From the NCBI GenBank assembly GCA_002148405.1, contig MUGG01000151.1, forward strand, positions 1 to 64,000: a stretch of 64,000 nt of DNA. Direction: 5' to 3'. This document shows positions 52,032-60,464 of the stretch, piece by piece. This DNA comes from Alkalinema sp. CACIAM 70d. GTDB lineage: Bacteria > Cyanobacteriota > Cyanobacteriia > Leptolyngbyales > Leptolyngbyaceae. Numbering within the stretch: position 1 is the first letter of the stretch; each line of letters starts with the position of its first letter. A program made the translations under genes and the position numbers. Below the pieces are notes generated by a model. That model saw only the letters and a program-made list of their open reading frames with translations. It was not told where the DNA came from and did no database searches.

Positions 52032-52913
52032 TCAAGCAGCCTGACGACGGCGACGGCCCAGCAAACCTAGACCAGCAACTGCAGCAATTCCAGCCATGGT
52101 GGTCGGTTCAGGCACTTTGTGCAAGTTGGATCGAATAGCCAACCCATCGTTGCCGCATTCTGCAAACAGGTTAGCAACAAAGGACCCAACTTTGAAATCA
52201 GCCGTGCGTTTGAAGCTGAAGCCCAAAGTTTGACTGCCGTTCGCGCCAAATTGGCTGAAGTTTAAGCCTTCTGCGTTCAGTTGGCTGCTGGACATCATGA
52301 AAATATCACTGACTTTCTGACCGGATTTGATAGCATTCAAAATGGTTCCTGAACCGCTTTGTTGACCGGCAAAATAGCTATCCCGTGCGTTCAAATCACC
52401 GAAGGAGTCATTGTAAGCTCCTTTGTTGGTTGTCTTTGTCCAGTCGCTCCACTGAGTCAGGTTGCTGTAACCGTAGTTTTGAGCGGTAATACTCTTAGCT
52501 TTTACATTGGAGTAGACACCCACTTGAGAAACCCCTGACTGGGAGCCATTGGTGGCGAAGTGAATCCCTACTAGCTGGCCAGCATCACTAGCCGCCTTAA
52601 AGCTCTTGCCTGTGAAGTTGAAGAACAAATCGCCGTAGTTAATGACTTCTTTGTTGTTGTAGAGCGACCCTTGCAAGGTCATGTTGGTGTTGAGCGCAAC
52701 AAAGATGGAGTCACCGGATTCCTTGATGGCGATTCCTTTGTAGTCAAAAACACTACCGCCAGAACCGTTGTTGGAGCCACCGATCGCGTAGTCCCATCCA
52801 TTGAGACTGTAGGCATTAGCTTGGGATGGGTTCGCCGCAAGAGTAACGCAGAGAGTTGCAGCCGTTAAACCTGTGATTTGAGCGAGTGTAGCAATTTTAT
52901 GAGCGGAGAGCAT
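52032..52913 (-). CDS. PEP-CTERM surface protein (XDD3-like)
   Basis: A 293-residue exported protein. The N-terminal signal peptide (about 1-33) ends in QANA. The mature part is rich in Asn, Gly and Ser (GGSNNGSGGSVFDYKGI, GNDGLAIRSN). The C-terminus is a PEP-CTERM sorting signal: VPEPTTMAGIAAVAGLGLLG then RRRRQAA, a membrane helix and basic end. Such proteins are processed by an exosortase and placed at the surface. It resembles the XDD3 exosortase-dependent family. No exosortase gene is in the window. Confidence 0.82.
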   Translation of the reverse strand: MLSAHKIATLAQITGLTAATLCVTLAANPSQANAYSLNGWDYAIGGSNNGSGGSVFDYKGIAIKESGDSIFVALNTNMTLQGSLYNNKEVINYGDLFFNFTGKSFKAASDAGQLVGIHFATNGSQSGVSQVGVYSNVKAKSITAQNYGYSNLTQWSDWTKTTNKGAYNDSFGDLNARDSYFAGQQSGSGTILNAIKSGQKVSDIFMMSSSQLNAEGLNFSQFGANGSQTLGFSFKRTADFKVGSFVANLFAECGNDGLAIRSNLHKVPEPTTMAGIAAVAGLGLLGRRRRQAA

Positions 52914-53471
52914 AGGACAATCAACCTGCGTGATGATTTCAGAAAAATCTGCTTCAGAACGGTTATTTCTGTTATGTCCTGAGTATCTCTCCCAGAAAAT
53001 ATGCTCGACAAGATGGAAGAGCCAAATCTCATTTCAGATTTATGGATAGCAGGGTTTCTGAGTGAAATCACTGAGTCCGTTGACTCCTATTGCGATCGCT
53101 TACACCTAAAACAGCAACTCTATCACCTCGATTTCTTTAATTCAGTCAGTAACTTTGGTGAAATTAAATTGATTTCGATCGTAACTTTGCAAAAGTATTC
53201 AGATAACTTACTTAGGTAAAGCTACGCTTTCCTCATCCTTCGGAAAGTTTTTCTTTTAGAAAAGACTATAAAAAATGTCCTAGGCCTTCTATCTGCTAAT
53301 TGGCAGTGTTGTGATCAGTCTCACAGTATAAAAAATGGATTAAGCTATATGGACAAAAAAGAGAGGTTGCCATGGCAACCTCTCTCGATCGGAATTTGAT
53401 AGGTTTTCAGATAGATTTCTGACTATGGTTTGCAAAGGATTGATAAAGGCGCAAGTTCGTTAGGCACTCAT
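52914..53471. other. Spacer containing a strong terminator
   Basis: 558 bp upstream of the PEP-CTERM gene. AT-rich sequence near 52920-53000 and 53190-53340 probably holds its promoter. A 72-codon plus-strand frame at 53001-53219 shows no recognisable domain. A terminator palindrome lies at 53360-53385. Confidence 0.4.
53360..53385 (-). terminator. Rho-independent terminator of the alpha-oxoamine synthase gene
   Basis: A perfect 26-bp palindrome (AGAGAGGTTGCCA with its complement) ends 86 bp beyond the stop of the minus-strand synthase gene. On the minus strand it is followed by six T residues. This makes the synthase a separate transcript from the downstream PEP-CTERM gene. Confidence 0.85.
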
Positions 53472-54749
53472 CTAGGCGCTAATGGTCGTCTTGCACAACC
53501 GATCGCGAACCGTAACCATGGCACTGACCAACGCATCCATTTCTTCACGGGTATGGGTAGCTGTCACCGTTGTACGGATACGGGGTTTAGCAATAAACCA
53601 AATCGCTGAGGCCCAAATTCCTAGCTCGATCAGTTCCCGTGCAAACTCCTTCGGACTAATTCCTTCCGGTAGCAAAATCGGAACTACATTGGTTTCACCG
53701 ATCGCATCAAAGCCTTGTTCAGCTAAGCGAGCCCGTAGGTAGAGAGTGTTTTCCTGCAAACGCTGTACCAATTCAGGATTTTCCTGCACAACCTTCAAGC
53801 TTTGCAGAGCGGCAGCCGTTAAGGGGGGTGCTAGGGAACAGGTTCCGATCGAGGTGGGGGACACATTTAGCAGCGGAATCAGTTCTGGGATGTGGGAGCT
53901 AATAGCCGCCCCAACGGACGCTCCAAATTTGGAGAACGTCGTCATGATCAACGGATTGATACCCCGTTCGATCGCGTAATCAGGCTTGATGCCAAAATGC
54001 TCGTAAATGCCCCGCCCTGTTGAACCTAATGCGCCACTGGCATGGGCTTCATCCATCACCAGGGTACTGCCGGGATAGTGGGACAGGATATCGATCATTT
54101 CCAAGAGTGGCACCACATCCCCATCCATGGAAAAGACGGCATCGGAAACGACGAGAATGCGATCGTCAGGACGGGCATGGCGTTGTAGCTTGCGGGCAAA
54201 GTCCTCCATGTCGCAGTGGCGGTAGGCGCGCACCCGCACCCGAGGACTGTGGCCAAATAACTTACCCGATCGTGTCCCCGCATTGGCGATCGCGGTTACG
54301 ATGCAGCCATGGTTCAACACATCCGTGAGAATCAACGTCTCCCGCTGATGCTCGAACCCAGGCACCGGAATAGCCAAATGACAAAAGGCATCCATCAGAG
54401 CCTGCATGGCCATCCAAGCATTGAGGAAGAGTTGCGTGTGGGGCAGATGCTTAAACTGAGAAATTTCTGTTTCCAATTGACGATGTAAATCAATTCGTCC
54501 ACTCAACACTGAGGTTGAGCTATTGGAAGTGCCATAGTGCAGAATGGCATCGATCGCGGCTTGCTTCACCGACTCGTTTTGCGTCAGCCCCAGGACATCG
54601 TTGGTACAAAAGGTCAGAACCGTGCGTCGTTTGCCGGTTGTGGTTTCTTCAATCTCGACAATGTTACCGTCCTTGCAGTGGCAGATATACTCATCGGGAT
54701 CCAGCCCGCTTTCGTACCACCGCTGGACGTACTCCTTTACAACTTGCAC
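53472..54749 (-). CDS. Alpha-oxoamine synthase (AONS/SPT-type)
   Basis: A 425-residue PLP enzyme that condenses an amino acid with an acyl-CoA or acyl-ACP. The PLP Lys274 is in TTFSKFGASVGA; DEAHASGALGSTGRG and ILTDVLNHGCI are family blocks. Family members are BioF (8-amino-7-oxononanoate synthase), KBL, ALAS and serine palmitoyltransferase. It is longer than usual BioF and has no biotin genes around it, while the same strand carries an acyltransferase and an SDR; a serine palmitoyltransferase-like function is therefore possible, not proven. Confidence 0.82.
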   Translation of the reverse strand: MQVVKEYVQRWYESGLDPDEYICHCKDGNIVEIEETTTGKRRTVLTFCTNDVLGLTQNESVKQAAIDAILHYGTSNSSTSVLSGRIDLHRQLETEISQFKHLPHTQLFLNAWMAMQALMDAFCHLAIPVPGFEHQRETLILTDVLNHGCIVTAIANAGTRSGKLFGHSPRVRVRAYRHCDMEDFARKLQRHARPDDRILVVSDAVFSMDGDVVPLLEMIDILSHYPGSTLVMDEAHASGALGSTGRGIYEHFGIKPDYAIERGINPLIMTTFSKFGASVGAAISSHIPELIPLLNVSPTSIGTCSLAPPLTAAALQSLKVVQENPELVQRLQENTLYLRARLAEQGFDAIGETNVVPILLPEGISPKEFARELIELGIWASAIWFIAKPRIRTTVTATHTREEMDALVSAMVTVRDRLCKTTISA

Positions 54750-54930
54750 GGTTAACTCCTCTCAACCTTGTCCGAGATTGCGCGATCTCAAAGTATATTT
54801 GCCTAGTTTAATGGTCAAGAATAACAAATTGCTACAAATTATGAATCCCAGCTTATCAGCAAGATAGAGGCATGGGAAGCGATCGTATAAGGGTTCTCGA
54901 TTGCTCATCCATGCCCCCTGGCTAAATACT

Positions 54931-55818
54931 TTAGATTTCCGCGATCGCCCGTTCAATTAGACGCCGAGCTAAGGTTTGCGTTCCCGTATGGGTGTAATAC
55001 TTGACAGAAACATCTAGAAATGCGCCAACATAATCCAACTTGTCTGCCGAGATTTGGACAAACTTTTGCAGGTTACCCAGAGCATTTTCTTGGGTCAATC
55101 CCTTACTAGACACAAAATCAGTCATCCAGCCCTTGACTGAATCGAAGCTTTGGCCGATGAAGCCTAACTTACCTGCTGTATCTCCACCGGGAATCAAGTT
55201 ATTGACCCCCTGAAAGGTTTGATTGTGCTCCAGCTCCTGGGGGGAGAGATTGCCCATGGTTGAAAGCCCCTTCTCAATGAAGCTAGGCCCCAGAGGAATC
55301 AAGCCGTCGAAGCAAATCAGCGCCACCATACGCATGAGCGACTCTCCACCATAGTCCCCCAGCGCTGCTAGAAAGTCCCCAATGCTATCGCCGGGAATCC
55401 CGTTGATTTGGCAATAGGCCACCAGTTCTACCACCAGCTTGACGCAGAGATCGATGCTCTGGGCCTTTTCGGGCTTGGGCGTTAAGTTATCTAAAAAGCC
55501 TAGGAAGGAAATATCCTGACCAATCTTGTTGGCCATGGCGGCCATGCCCAAGGCTCCGGCAGCATTGTCCACGGTTTGGTAGAGCCACATGGCTCGCTGG
55601 TAGCCCTGGGATTCGTCGTTGTAAAGGTAGACGGCCCGATCGCCGATCGCCTGGATCATGGCTTCATCGGTTTCCCCAGTTACGGTCTTAATCGTATTCG
55701 TAAAGCCCGTCAGGTTTTGCCACTGGCCCGGAATCACAAAATCCAGGGCATTCAGAGCCATTACGGTTGTGCCGCTGGTGGGTAGCTCATCGACAAGCTC
55801 ATAAATCGGCTTACTCAT
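54931..55818 (-). CDS. Conserved hypothetical protein, 295 aa
   Basis: A soluble protein of mixed helix content with no signal peptide, membrane segment or catalytic motif that I recognise. It has Gly-rich turns (GGDTAGKLGFIGQSFD, LGDYGGESLMRMVALICFDG). It starts with ATG 55818 (MSKPIYELVDELP) and ends GTQTLARRLIERAIAEI. The spacing is 181 bp from the synthase gene and 114 bp from the lipoprotein gene. Function is unknown. Confidence 0.65.
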   Translation of the reverse strand: MSKPIYELVDELPTSGTTVMALNALDFVIPGQWQNLTGFTNTIKTVTGETDEAMIQAIGDRAVYLYNDESQGYQRAMWLYQTVDNAAGALGMAAMANKIGQDISFLGFLDNLTPKPEKAQSIDLCVKLVVELVAYCQINGIPGDSIGDFLAALGDYGGESLMRMVALICFDGLIPLGPSFIEKGLSTMGNLSPQELEHNQTFQGVNNLIPGGDTAGKLGFIGQSFDSVKGWMTDFVSSKGLTQENALGNLQKFVQISADKLDYVGAFLDVSVKYYTHTGTQTLARRLIERAIAEI

Positions 55819-55932
55819 AAAAAATGGATCCTGTACTTAATACAAATGTCGAAATCAAGCGATCGCAGTAGGTGCGATCAGGCTTGAGGGGTAACTTAAG
55901 AGCTGACTGATTTGAAACGTAATCAGCGGGAA

Positions 55933-56454
55933 TTACTTCAGCTTCTCTAAGCCTTTTAGGTCAAATTTGCTGATCCAGGCTGCTCGATCGTCCTTCGTGA
56001 ATGAGGGGGCTTTCGAAATCACTTTGACCTGGTAGCGATCCTTCACCAACACACTGGTTTGAGTTGACCCCAATTCCACGGAAGGATAACCCGCAATTTT
56101 TGTGGTCGCGTTGGCAAACTTGAGGGCTGCAGACGGCAAGCTCTTGGTATCCGAAACGGCTAACATGGCCACTTCTTTGCCATCTTTCTTCAACTTAGCT
56201 TCAGCAAATCCTTTTTTCTCCTGGGTGTAGACGCGCTCATACCCAGCTCCCGGTTTGGGGAAGAACTTGTTGAATTCGCCGCCTTGGGTGGCATCCTTGG
56301 CGACGGCAGTCACCTTCGGTTTAGAACTGTCCTGCTGGGCTTGGGCAAACTGGGAGGGAGGCTTGGTCTGACAGCCGCTGATCAGCAGCACTAGGGAAAG
56401 GGCGATCGCAACAATGCCTTTTTGCCAATTCGTTCGCCAATCAAGTGGTTTCAT
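55933..56454 (-). CDS. Small lipoprotein
   Basis: A 173-residue protein with a lipoprotein signal: basic MKPLDWRTNW, hydrophobic IVAIALSLVLLI and lipobox ISGC at about residue 28. The mature part is small and Lys-rich (GAGYERVYTQEKKGFAEAK, KVISKAPSFTKDDRAAW). No family is recognised. It probably sits on the outer face of the inner or thylakoid membrane or in the outer membrane. Confidence 0.75.
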   Translation of the reverse strand: MKPLDWRTNWQKGIVAIALSLVLLISGCQTKPPSQFAQAQQDSSKPKVTAVAKDATQGGEFNKFFPKPGAGYERVYTQEKKGFAEAKLKKDGKEVAMLAVSDTKSLPSAALKFANATTKIAGYPSVELGSTQTSVLVKDRYQVKVISKAPSFTKDDRAAWISKFDLKGLEKLK

Positions 56455-56774
56455 ATGTGTATGTTCTCCTATGGGGGCAGCACGCCTGCCGAGATCGAGA
56501 ATTCCCTCAATTCCGGGGACTTTTCATCAGCCGGATAGGACGATCGCTGCTGTCTTGTCACGTTATAGGTTATTTCCTGAGCAATGCCATCCTGAAAAAG
56601 ACTACATTTTAATTTCGGTTTTCCCCCATTTTTGAAGATTAGGGTGCTCTGAGGGGGCACTTAATAATTTTTTCTAACGAAGCGAACTGCTCTGTTGAAC
56701 GGATTTCAGCAACAGGCTTTAAAATTAAGGCATTCAACGCTTGACCGCCATTTGATTACCCTTGAGTCTGTCCC
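56455..56774. other. Non-coding spacer between divergent genes
   Basis: 320 bp between the lipoprotein and DUF3285 genes. It is AT-rich with the divergent promoters expected here. No frame or RNA gene is convincing. Confidence 0.4.
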
Positions 56775-56957
56775 ATGTCTTCCTCCCCACCTCCCTCCGA
56801 AGCACCTGTCTCCACTGACTCAGAAAAGCCTCCCAGCTACGTTAAGCTTGCCATGCGGAATATGGTGCGCCAAGGGAGTAAGTCGTTATTTCACTTTGCA
56901 CTGACGACGATCGGGCTCCTAGGGCTTTTGGTCGGCTTGGCGTACATCACTCGGTAA
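56775..56957 (+). CDS. DUF3285 small membrane protein
   Basis: A 60-residue protein starting MSSSPPPSEAPVS. A Pro/Ser-rich N-terminus, a short basic helix (KLAMRNMVRQGSKSL) and one C-terminal membrane helix (FALTTIGLLGLLVGLAYI) match the cyanobacterial DUF3285 family of unknown function. It precedes ybeY by 80 bp on the same strand. Confidence 0.8.
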   Translation: MSSSPPPSEAPVSTDSEKPPSYVKLAMRNMVRQGSKSLFHFALTTIGLLGLLVGLAYITR

Positions 56958-57037
56958 TCTCTTTGCTAAATCCCGATCGGCATGGTCAGTAGCAACCGAA
57001 GGACAATCATGCCTATGTTTTTCTACGAATATTAGAT

Positions 57038-57544
57038 ATGCAAGTTGAAGTGAGTGTCCAAGATGTGTTTCATGAATCCACTTCAGCCCCGATCGCGCTG
57101 GAAACTTGGGAAGCTTGGTTCGAGCGTTGGCTAATAACCTTGGCTCCTACAGATAGTGATGGGGATCCACTTCACCCCCATGATGTTTATGAGTTGAGCC
57201 TGCGACTGACTGATGATGGAGAAATTCATACCCTCAACCGAGATTTTCGCCAAAAAGACCAGCCCACGGATGTTCTCTCCTTTGCGGCATTGGAAGTAGA
57301 CGCGCCTGAATTGCCTGAGGAAGAACCGCTATATTTGGGCGATATCATCATTTCGGTGGAAACCGCTGAGCGTCAAGCCGTCTCCCAGGGGCACCCTTTA
57401 AAGGTAGAGCTTGCCTGGTTAGCGGCCCATGGGCTGCTTCACCTATTAGGGTGGGATCATCCGGACGATGAAAGTTTGGAACGAATGCTAAATCAGCAAC
57501 AAACCCTGCTTCGGATGGTTGATCTATCCGTAGAACTCCTCTAG
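57038..57544 (+). CDS. ybeY: Endoribonuclease YbeY
   Basis: Metal-dependent RNase in rRNA maturation and ribosome quality control. The 168 residues have the zinc-binding HGLLHLLGWDH motif near residues 131-141 and DQPTDVLSFA upstream. The start MQVEVSVQDV is typical. It is followed by dgkA, an order common in bacteria. Confidence 0.93.
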   Translation: MQVEVSVQDVFHESTSAPIALETWEAWFERWLITLAPTDSDGDPLHPHDVYELSLRLTDDGEIHTLNRDFRQKDQPTDVLSFAALEVDAPELPEEEPLYLGDIIISVETAERQAVSQGHPLKVELAWLAAHGLLHLLGWDHPDDESLERMLNQQQTLLRMVDLSVELL

Positions 57545-57642
57545 CTCAGCTATGTCTGCCCGATCGTTCCCGCTGAACTTTGGTAAGGTTGTTTACAGTC
57601 CTGTGAGCGCTTGCGCCTCCTAACAATTCACCTCAAACTCCT

Positions 57643-58101
57643 ATGTCCCAGGAACTGCCCACTCAAACGCCGAAACGTCCCGATGGCAAAGTCGTGCAGT
57701 TCAAGCGCGAATTTGCTTGGCAGGTTGCGCCTACGTTGCTCACCAGTTTTCGCTACGCCTGGATGGGCCTGAGCTATGCCTTTCAAACCCAGCGGAACTT
57801 TCGGGTTCATACGTTTGTGGGGCTGAGCGCGATCGGGTTGGGTTGGTGGCTGCATCTGACGGTCGTTGAACTGGCGGTGATTGGTCTGACGATCGGGGCA
57901 GTGCTGGCCATGGAGCTGCTGAATACGGCACTGGAAGCGGTGGTGGATCTAACCGTCAAGCAGACCTATCACGAGCTAGCCAAAATTGCTAAGGACTGTG
58001 CTGCCGGAGCTGTGCTGATTTCAGCCCTGGCAGCTCTGTTAGTTGCCGGGTGCTTGATTTTGCCAAAATTAGTCGCCGTGCTACTAGCTGCTTTAGGATA
58101 G
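57643..58101 (+). CDS. dgkA: Diacylglycerol/undecaprenol kinase
   Basis: A small inner-membrane kinase that phosphorylates diacylglycerol or undecaprenol. The 152 residues have three membrane helices and the family signature AMELLNTALEAVVDL. The N-terminal about 35 residues are an extra basic extension (KRPDGKVVQFKREFAW). It stands between ybeY and the amidotransferase gene, each about 30-100 bp apart. Confidence 0.9.
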   Translation: MSQELPTQTPKRPDGKVVQFKREFAWQVAPTLLTSFRYAWMGLSYAFQTQRNFRVHTFVGLSAIGLGWWLHLTVVELAVIGLTIGAVLAMELLNTALEAVVDLTVKQTYHELAKIAKDCAAGAVLISALAALLVAGCLILPKLVAVLLAALG

Positions 58102-58134
58102 GGTAATTCTGCGCAATTCCCCTGGCCTGAATCC

Positions 58135-58734
58135 ATGATCCTTGTTATCGATAACTACGACAGCTTTACCTACAACCTCGTCCAATATTTGGGTGAACTG
58201 GGGGCTGAGTTTCCGATCGCCCAGGAAATCCAAGTCTTTCGCAATGACCAAATCACCCTCGATCAGATCCGAGATCTGGCCCCTGATGGCATTGTGATTT
58301 CTCCTGGCCCCGGTACCCCTGATGATGCGGGCATTTCCATGGCAGTCATCCGCGAGCTAGGGCCGACGATTCCACTCTTGGGCGTCTGCTTGGGGCACCA
58401 AAGCATTGGCCAGGTTTTTGGCGGCAAAGTGATCTCTGCCCCGGAACTGATGCATGGCAAAGTTTCCCAGGTCAGCCACACTAGCACCGGGGTCTTTACA
58501 GGGGTAGAAAATCCAATGACGGCGACCCGCTACCACAGTCTGGTGATTGAGCGGGCAACCTGCCCTGCTGTGCTGGAAATTACGGCCTGGGTGGAGGATC
58601 AGACCATTATGGGCGTGCGCCATCGCGACTATCCCCACCTCCAGGGTGTCCAGTTTCATCCGGAAAGCGTCCTGACCCAGGCTGGAAAAGATCTGTTGCG
58701 GAACTTTTTGCGGGAGGCTAGCGATCGAAAGTAA
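58135..58734 (+). CDS. Anthranilate/aminodeoxychorismate synthase glutamine amidotransferase
   Basis: Provides ammonia from glutamine to TrpE or PabB. The 199 residues are a class I amidotransferase: [26 protein letters not shown], nucleophile Cys in [10 protein letters not shown], and the His-Glu pair in QFHPESVL. No trpE/pabB is nearby, so trpG versus pabA cannot be decided and the protein may serve both. It is 33 bp after dgkA. Confidence 0.9.
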   Translation: MILVIDNYDSFTYNLVQYLGELGAEFPIAQEIQVFRNDQITLDQIRDLAPDGIVISPGPGTPDDAGISMAVIRELGPTIPLLGVCLGHQSIGQVFGGKVISAPELMHGKVSQVSHTSTGVFTGVENPMTATRYHSLVIERATCPAVLEITAWVEDQTIMGVRHRDYPHLQGVQFHPESVLTQAGKDLLRNFLREASDRK

Positions 58735-58817
58735 CCAGTTTTGCGTTATGAGTTTTGCAGGGCAGTTTGTGACGATTTACCACGCACAGCTTGCCCCCTG
58801 ACCGTTAGGAGAAGTCA

Positions 58818-59573
58818 ATGAAACGTCGGCAATTGTTGGGTTACATGGGCGCTGGCACCCTGGCAGCGATCGGTACGAGCATGACAGGCACCCGAAGCTG
58901 GGCGCAAAGTAGCGGTGTGACACTGCGATCCCTCGGCCACATGAGCTTTTTGATTACAGGCAGTGGCCAACGGATTTTGGTCAATCCCTTCCGTCCCCTA
59001 GGCTGTACCGCTGGCTATCCTGCGCCCAAGGTGGACACCGATTTGGTGCTGATTAGCAGTCAACTTTTGGATGAAGGGGCGATCGATGTGGTGCCCGGAA
59101 ACCCGCAGTTGCTCTATGAAGCGGGGGTGTATGAGGCCAAGGGCATTAAGTTCCAGGGGATCTCAACGGAACACGATCGTAAGGGCGGACGGCAATTTGG
59201 CACCAATGTAGCTTGGCGTTGGACTCAAGGGGGGCTGACGATGCTGCATTTAGGGGGGGCGGCGGCTCCCATTAGTCTGGAGCAAAAGATTCTCATGGGT
59301 AGCCCGGATGTAGTCTTTATTCCCGTTGGCGGTGGCCCCAAAGCCTACAATCCTGAGGAAGCCAAAGCGGCTATCAAGGTGCTGAATCCTAAAATTGTGG
59401 TGCCAACCCAGTACAAAACGGGCGCGGCCAAAGGTCAACAATGTGATTTGGCCGGGGTGGATGCCTTTATCAGTTTGATGACGGGGACTCCGGTGCGAAA
59501 ATCTGGCGCGACGGTGAGTCTGTCCAAGGCCGATCTGCCGAAGGATGGCATGGTGATTCAGGTTTTAGGATAG
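58818..59573 (+). CDS. Degenerate MBL-fold protein with Tat-like signal
   Basis: A 251-residue metallo-beta-lactamase-fold protein of the UlaG-like group. The N-terminus MKRRQLLGYMGAGTLAAIG with twin Arg-Arg and SWAQS looks like a Tat-type export signal. The fold is visible in SFLITGSGQRILVNPF and IPVGGGPKAYNPEEA. The metal-binding HxHxDH is absent: its place reads LISSQLLDEGAID. It is therefore probably not a metallo-hydrolase of the usual kind. Confidence 0.75.
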   Translation: MKRRQLLGYMGAGTLAAIGTSMTGTRSWAQSSGVTLRSLGHMSFLITGSGQRILVNPFRPLGCTAGYPAPKVDTDLVLISSQLLDEGAIDVVPGNPQLLYEAGVYEAKGIKFQGISTEHDRKGGRQFGTNVAWRWTQGGLTMLHLGGAAAPISLEQKILMGSPDVVFIPVGGGPKAYNPEEAKAAIKVLNPKIVVPTQYKTGAAKGQQCDLAGVDAFISLMTGTPVRKSGATVSLSKADLPKDGMVIQVLG

Positions 59574-59592
59574 AAGTTAGGCTAGAAGTATG

Positions 59593-59623
59593 GGTGTAGG
59601 TTTTGCCCAACAGCACCTACACC
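59593..59623 (+). terminator. Possible stem-loop after the MBL gene
   Basis: Arms GGTGTAGGT (59593-59601) and ACCTACACC (59615-59623) lie 20 bp after the MBL-fold gene. It could end that transcript or form a leader hairpin before the Uma2 gene. Without a T tract the role is unsure. Confidence 0.4.
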
Positions 59624-59676
59624 GCAACGCATTTTCTAGCAGACGATTTCTAGCGGACGATAAGATTCCCCTCTGG

Positions 59677-60402
59677 ATGATGCTGGAGGTTCCTACCTGT
59701 CCTCGATCGAACTCTGTCCTCTATCCATCACGGTGGAACGCAGTGCTGGTTGAACTTAGTCGGATTCAAGTTTTACCTGGAGAGCGGCTTTTGCTGCGGG
59801 ATATTGACTGGACAGAATTTGAAACGATTTTGCTGGATTTGGGCGATCGACGCAATAGTCGCATTGCCTATTACCAAGGGTTATTAGAAGTGATGGCTCC
59901 CTCCCCAGAACATGAATCCTACAAAGATTGTTTGGGCGATGTGGTCAAAATTTTGCTGATTGAATGGGACATTACGGCCTATCCTCTGGGTTCGACGACC
60001 CTGAGCAAACGGTCTTTAGGGAGTGGGATTGAACCGGATCAGTGCTTTTACATTACTAACGCGATCGCGGTTCAGGGGCGGAAGCGCTTGGATCTGGAGG
60101 TTGATCCCCCGCCGGATTTGGCGATCGAGATTGATGTGACCTCGCGGACTCATTTGGAGATCTATGCGGCGTTGGGAGTGCAGGAAGTTTGGCGTTTCTC
60201 TCAGTCCCAGTTAGAAATTCATCAATTGCAGCAGGGTGCTTACCAGCTTTGCCCAGAGAGTCAATTTTTTCCGGGCCGTGATTTAGTAAGCCAAATTACC
60301 CAGTTTATTCAGCAGGCCCAAACGGAGAGCTGGAACACAGCTTACAAGGCATTTCGGGATTGGGCGATCGCAAATCGACCTCCATCGCAACCCCTGACCT
60401 AA
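59677..60402 (+). CDS. Uma2 family endonuclease-fold protein
   Basis: A third DUF820/Uma2 protein, 241 residues from ATG 59677 (another ATG follows at 59680). Blocks: RRNSRIAYYQGLLEVMAP, GIEPDQCFYI and PDLAIEIDVTSRTHLEIYAALG. An in-frame ATG at 59590 would add 29 residues running through the hairpin, so the shorter start is preferred. It is followed by pepP after 62 bp. Confidence 0.83.
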   Translation: MMLEVPTCPRSNSVLYPSRWNAVLVELSRIQVLPGERLLLRDIDWTEFETILLDLGDRRNSRIAYYQGLLEVMAPSPEHESYKDCLGDVVKILLIEWDITAYPLGSTTLSKRSLGSGIEPDQCFYITNAIAVQGRKRLDLEVDPPPDLAIEIDVTSRTHLEIYAALGVQEVWRFSQSQLEIHQLQQGAYQLCPESQFFPGRDLVSQITQFIQQAQTESWNTAYKAFRDWAIANRPPSQPLT

Positions 60403-60464
60403 TCCGATGCACCTACGGAAAGAAAGGTTTACGATAGAACCTGTAGTTTTCCGAACCCTCGCCT

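Noticed and set aside
53001-53219. 72-codon plus-strand frame upstream of the PEP-CTERM gene
   Set aside because: No ribosome-binding site or family features and located in a promoter-type spacer.
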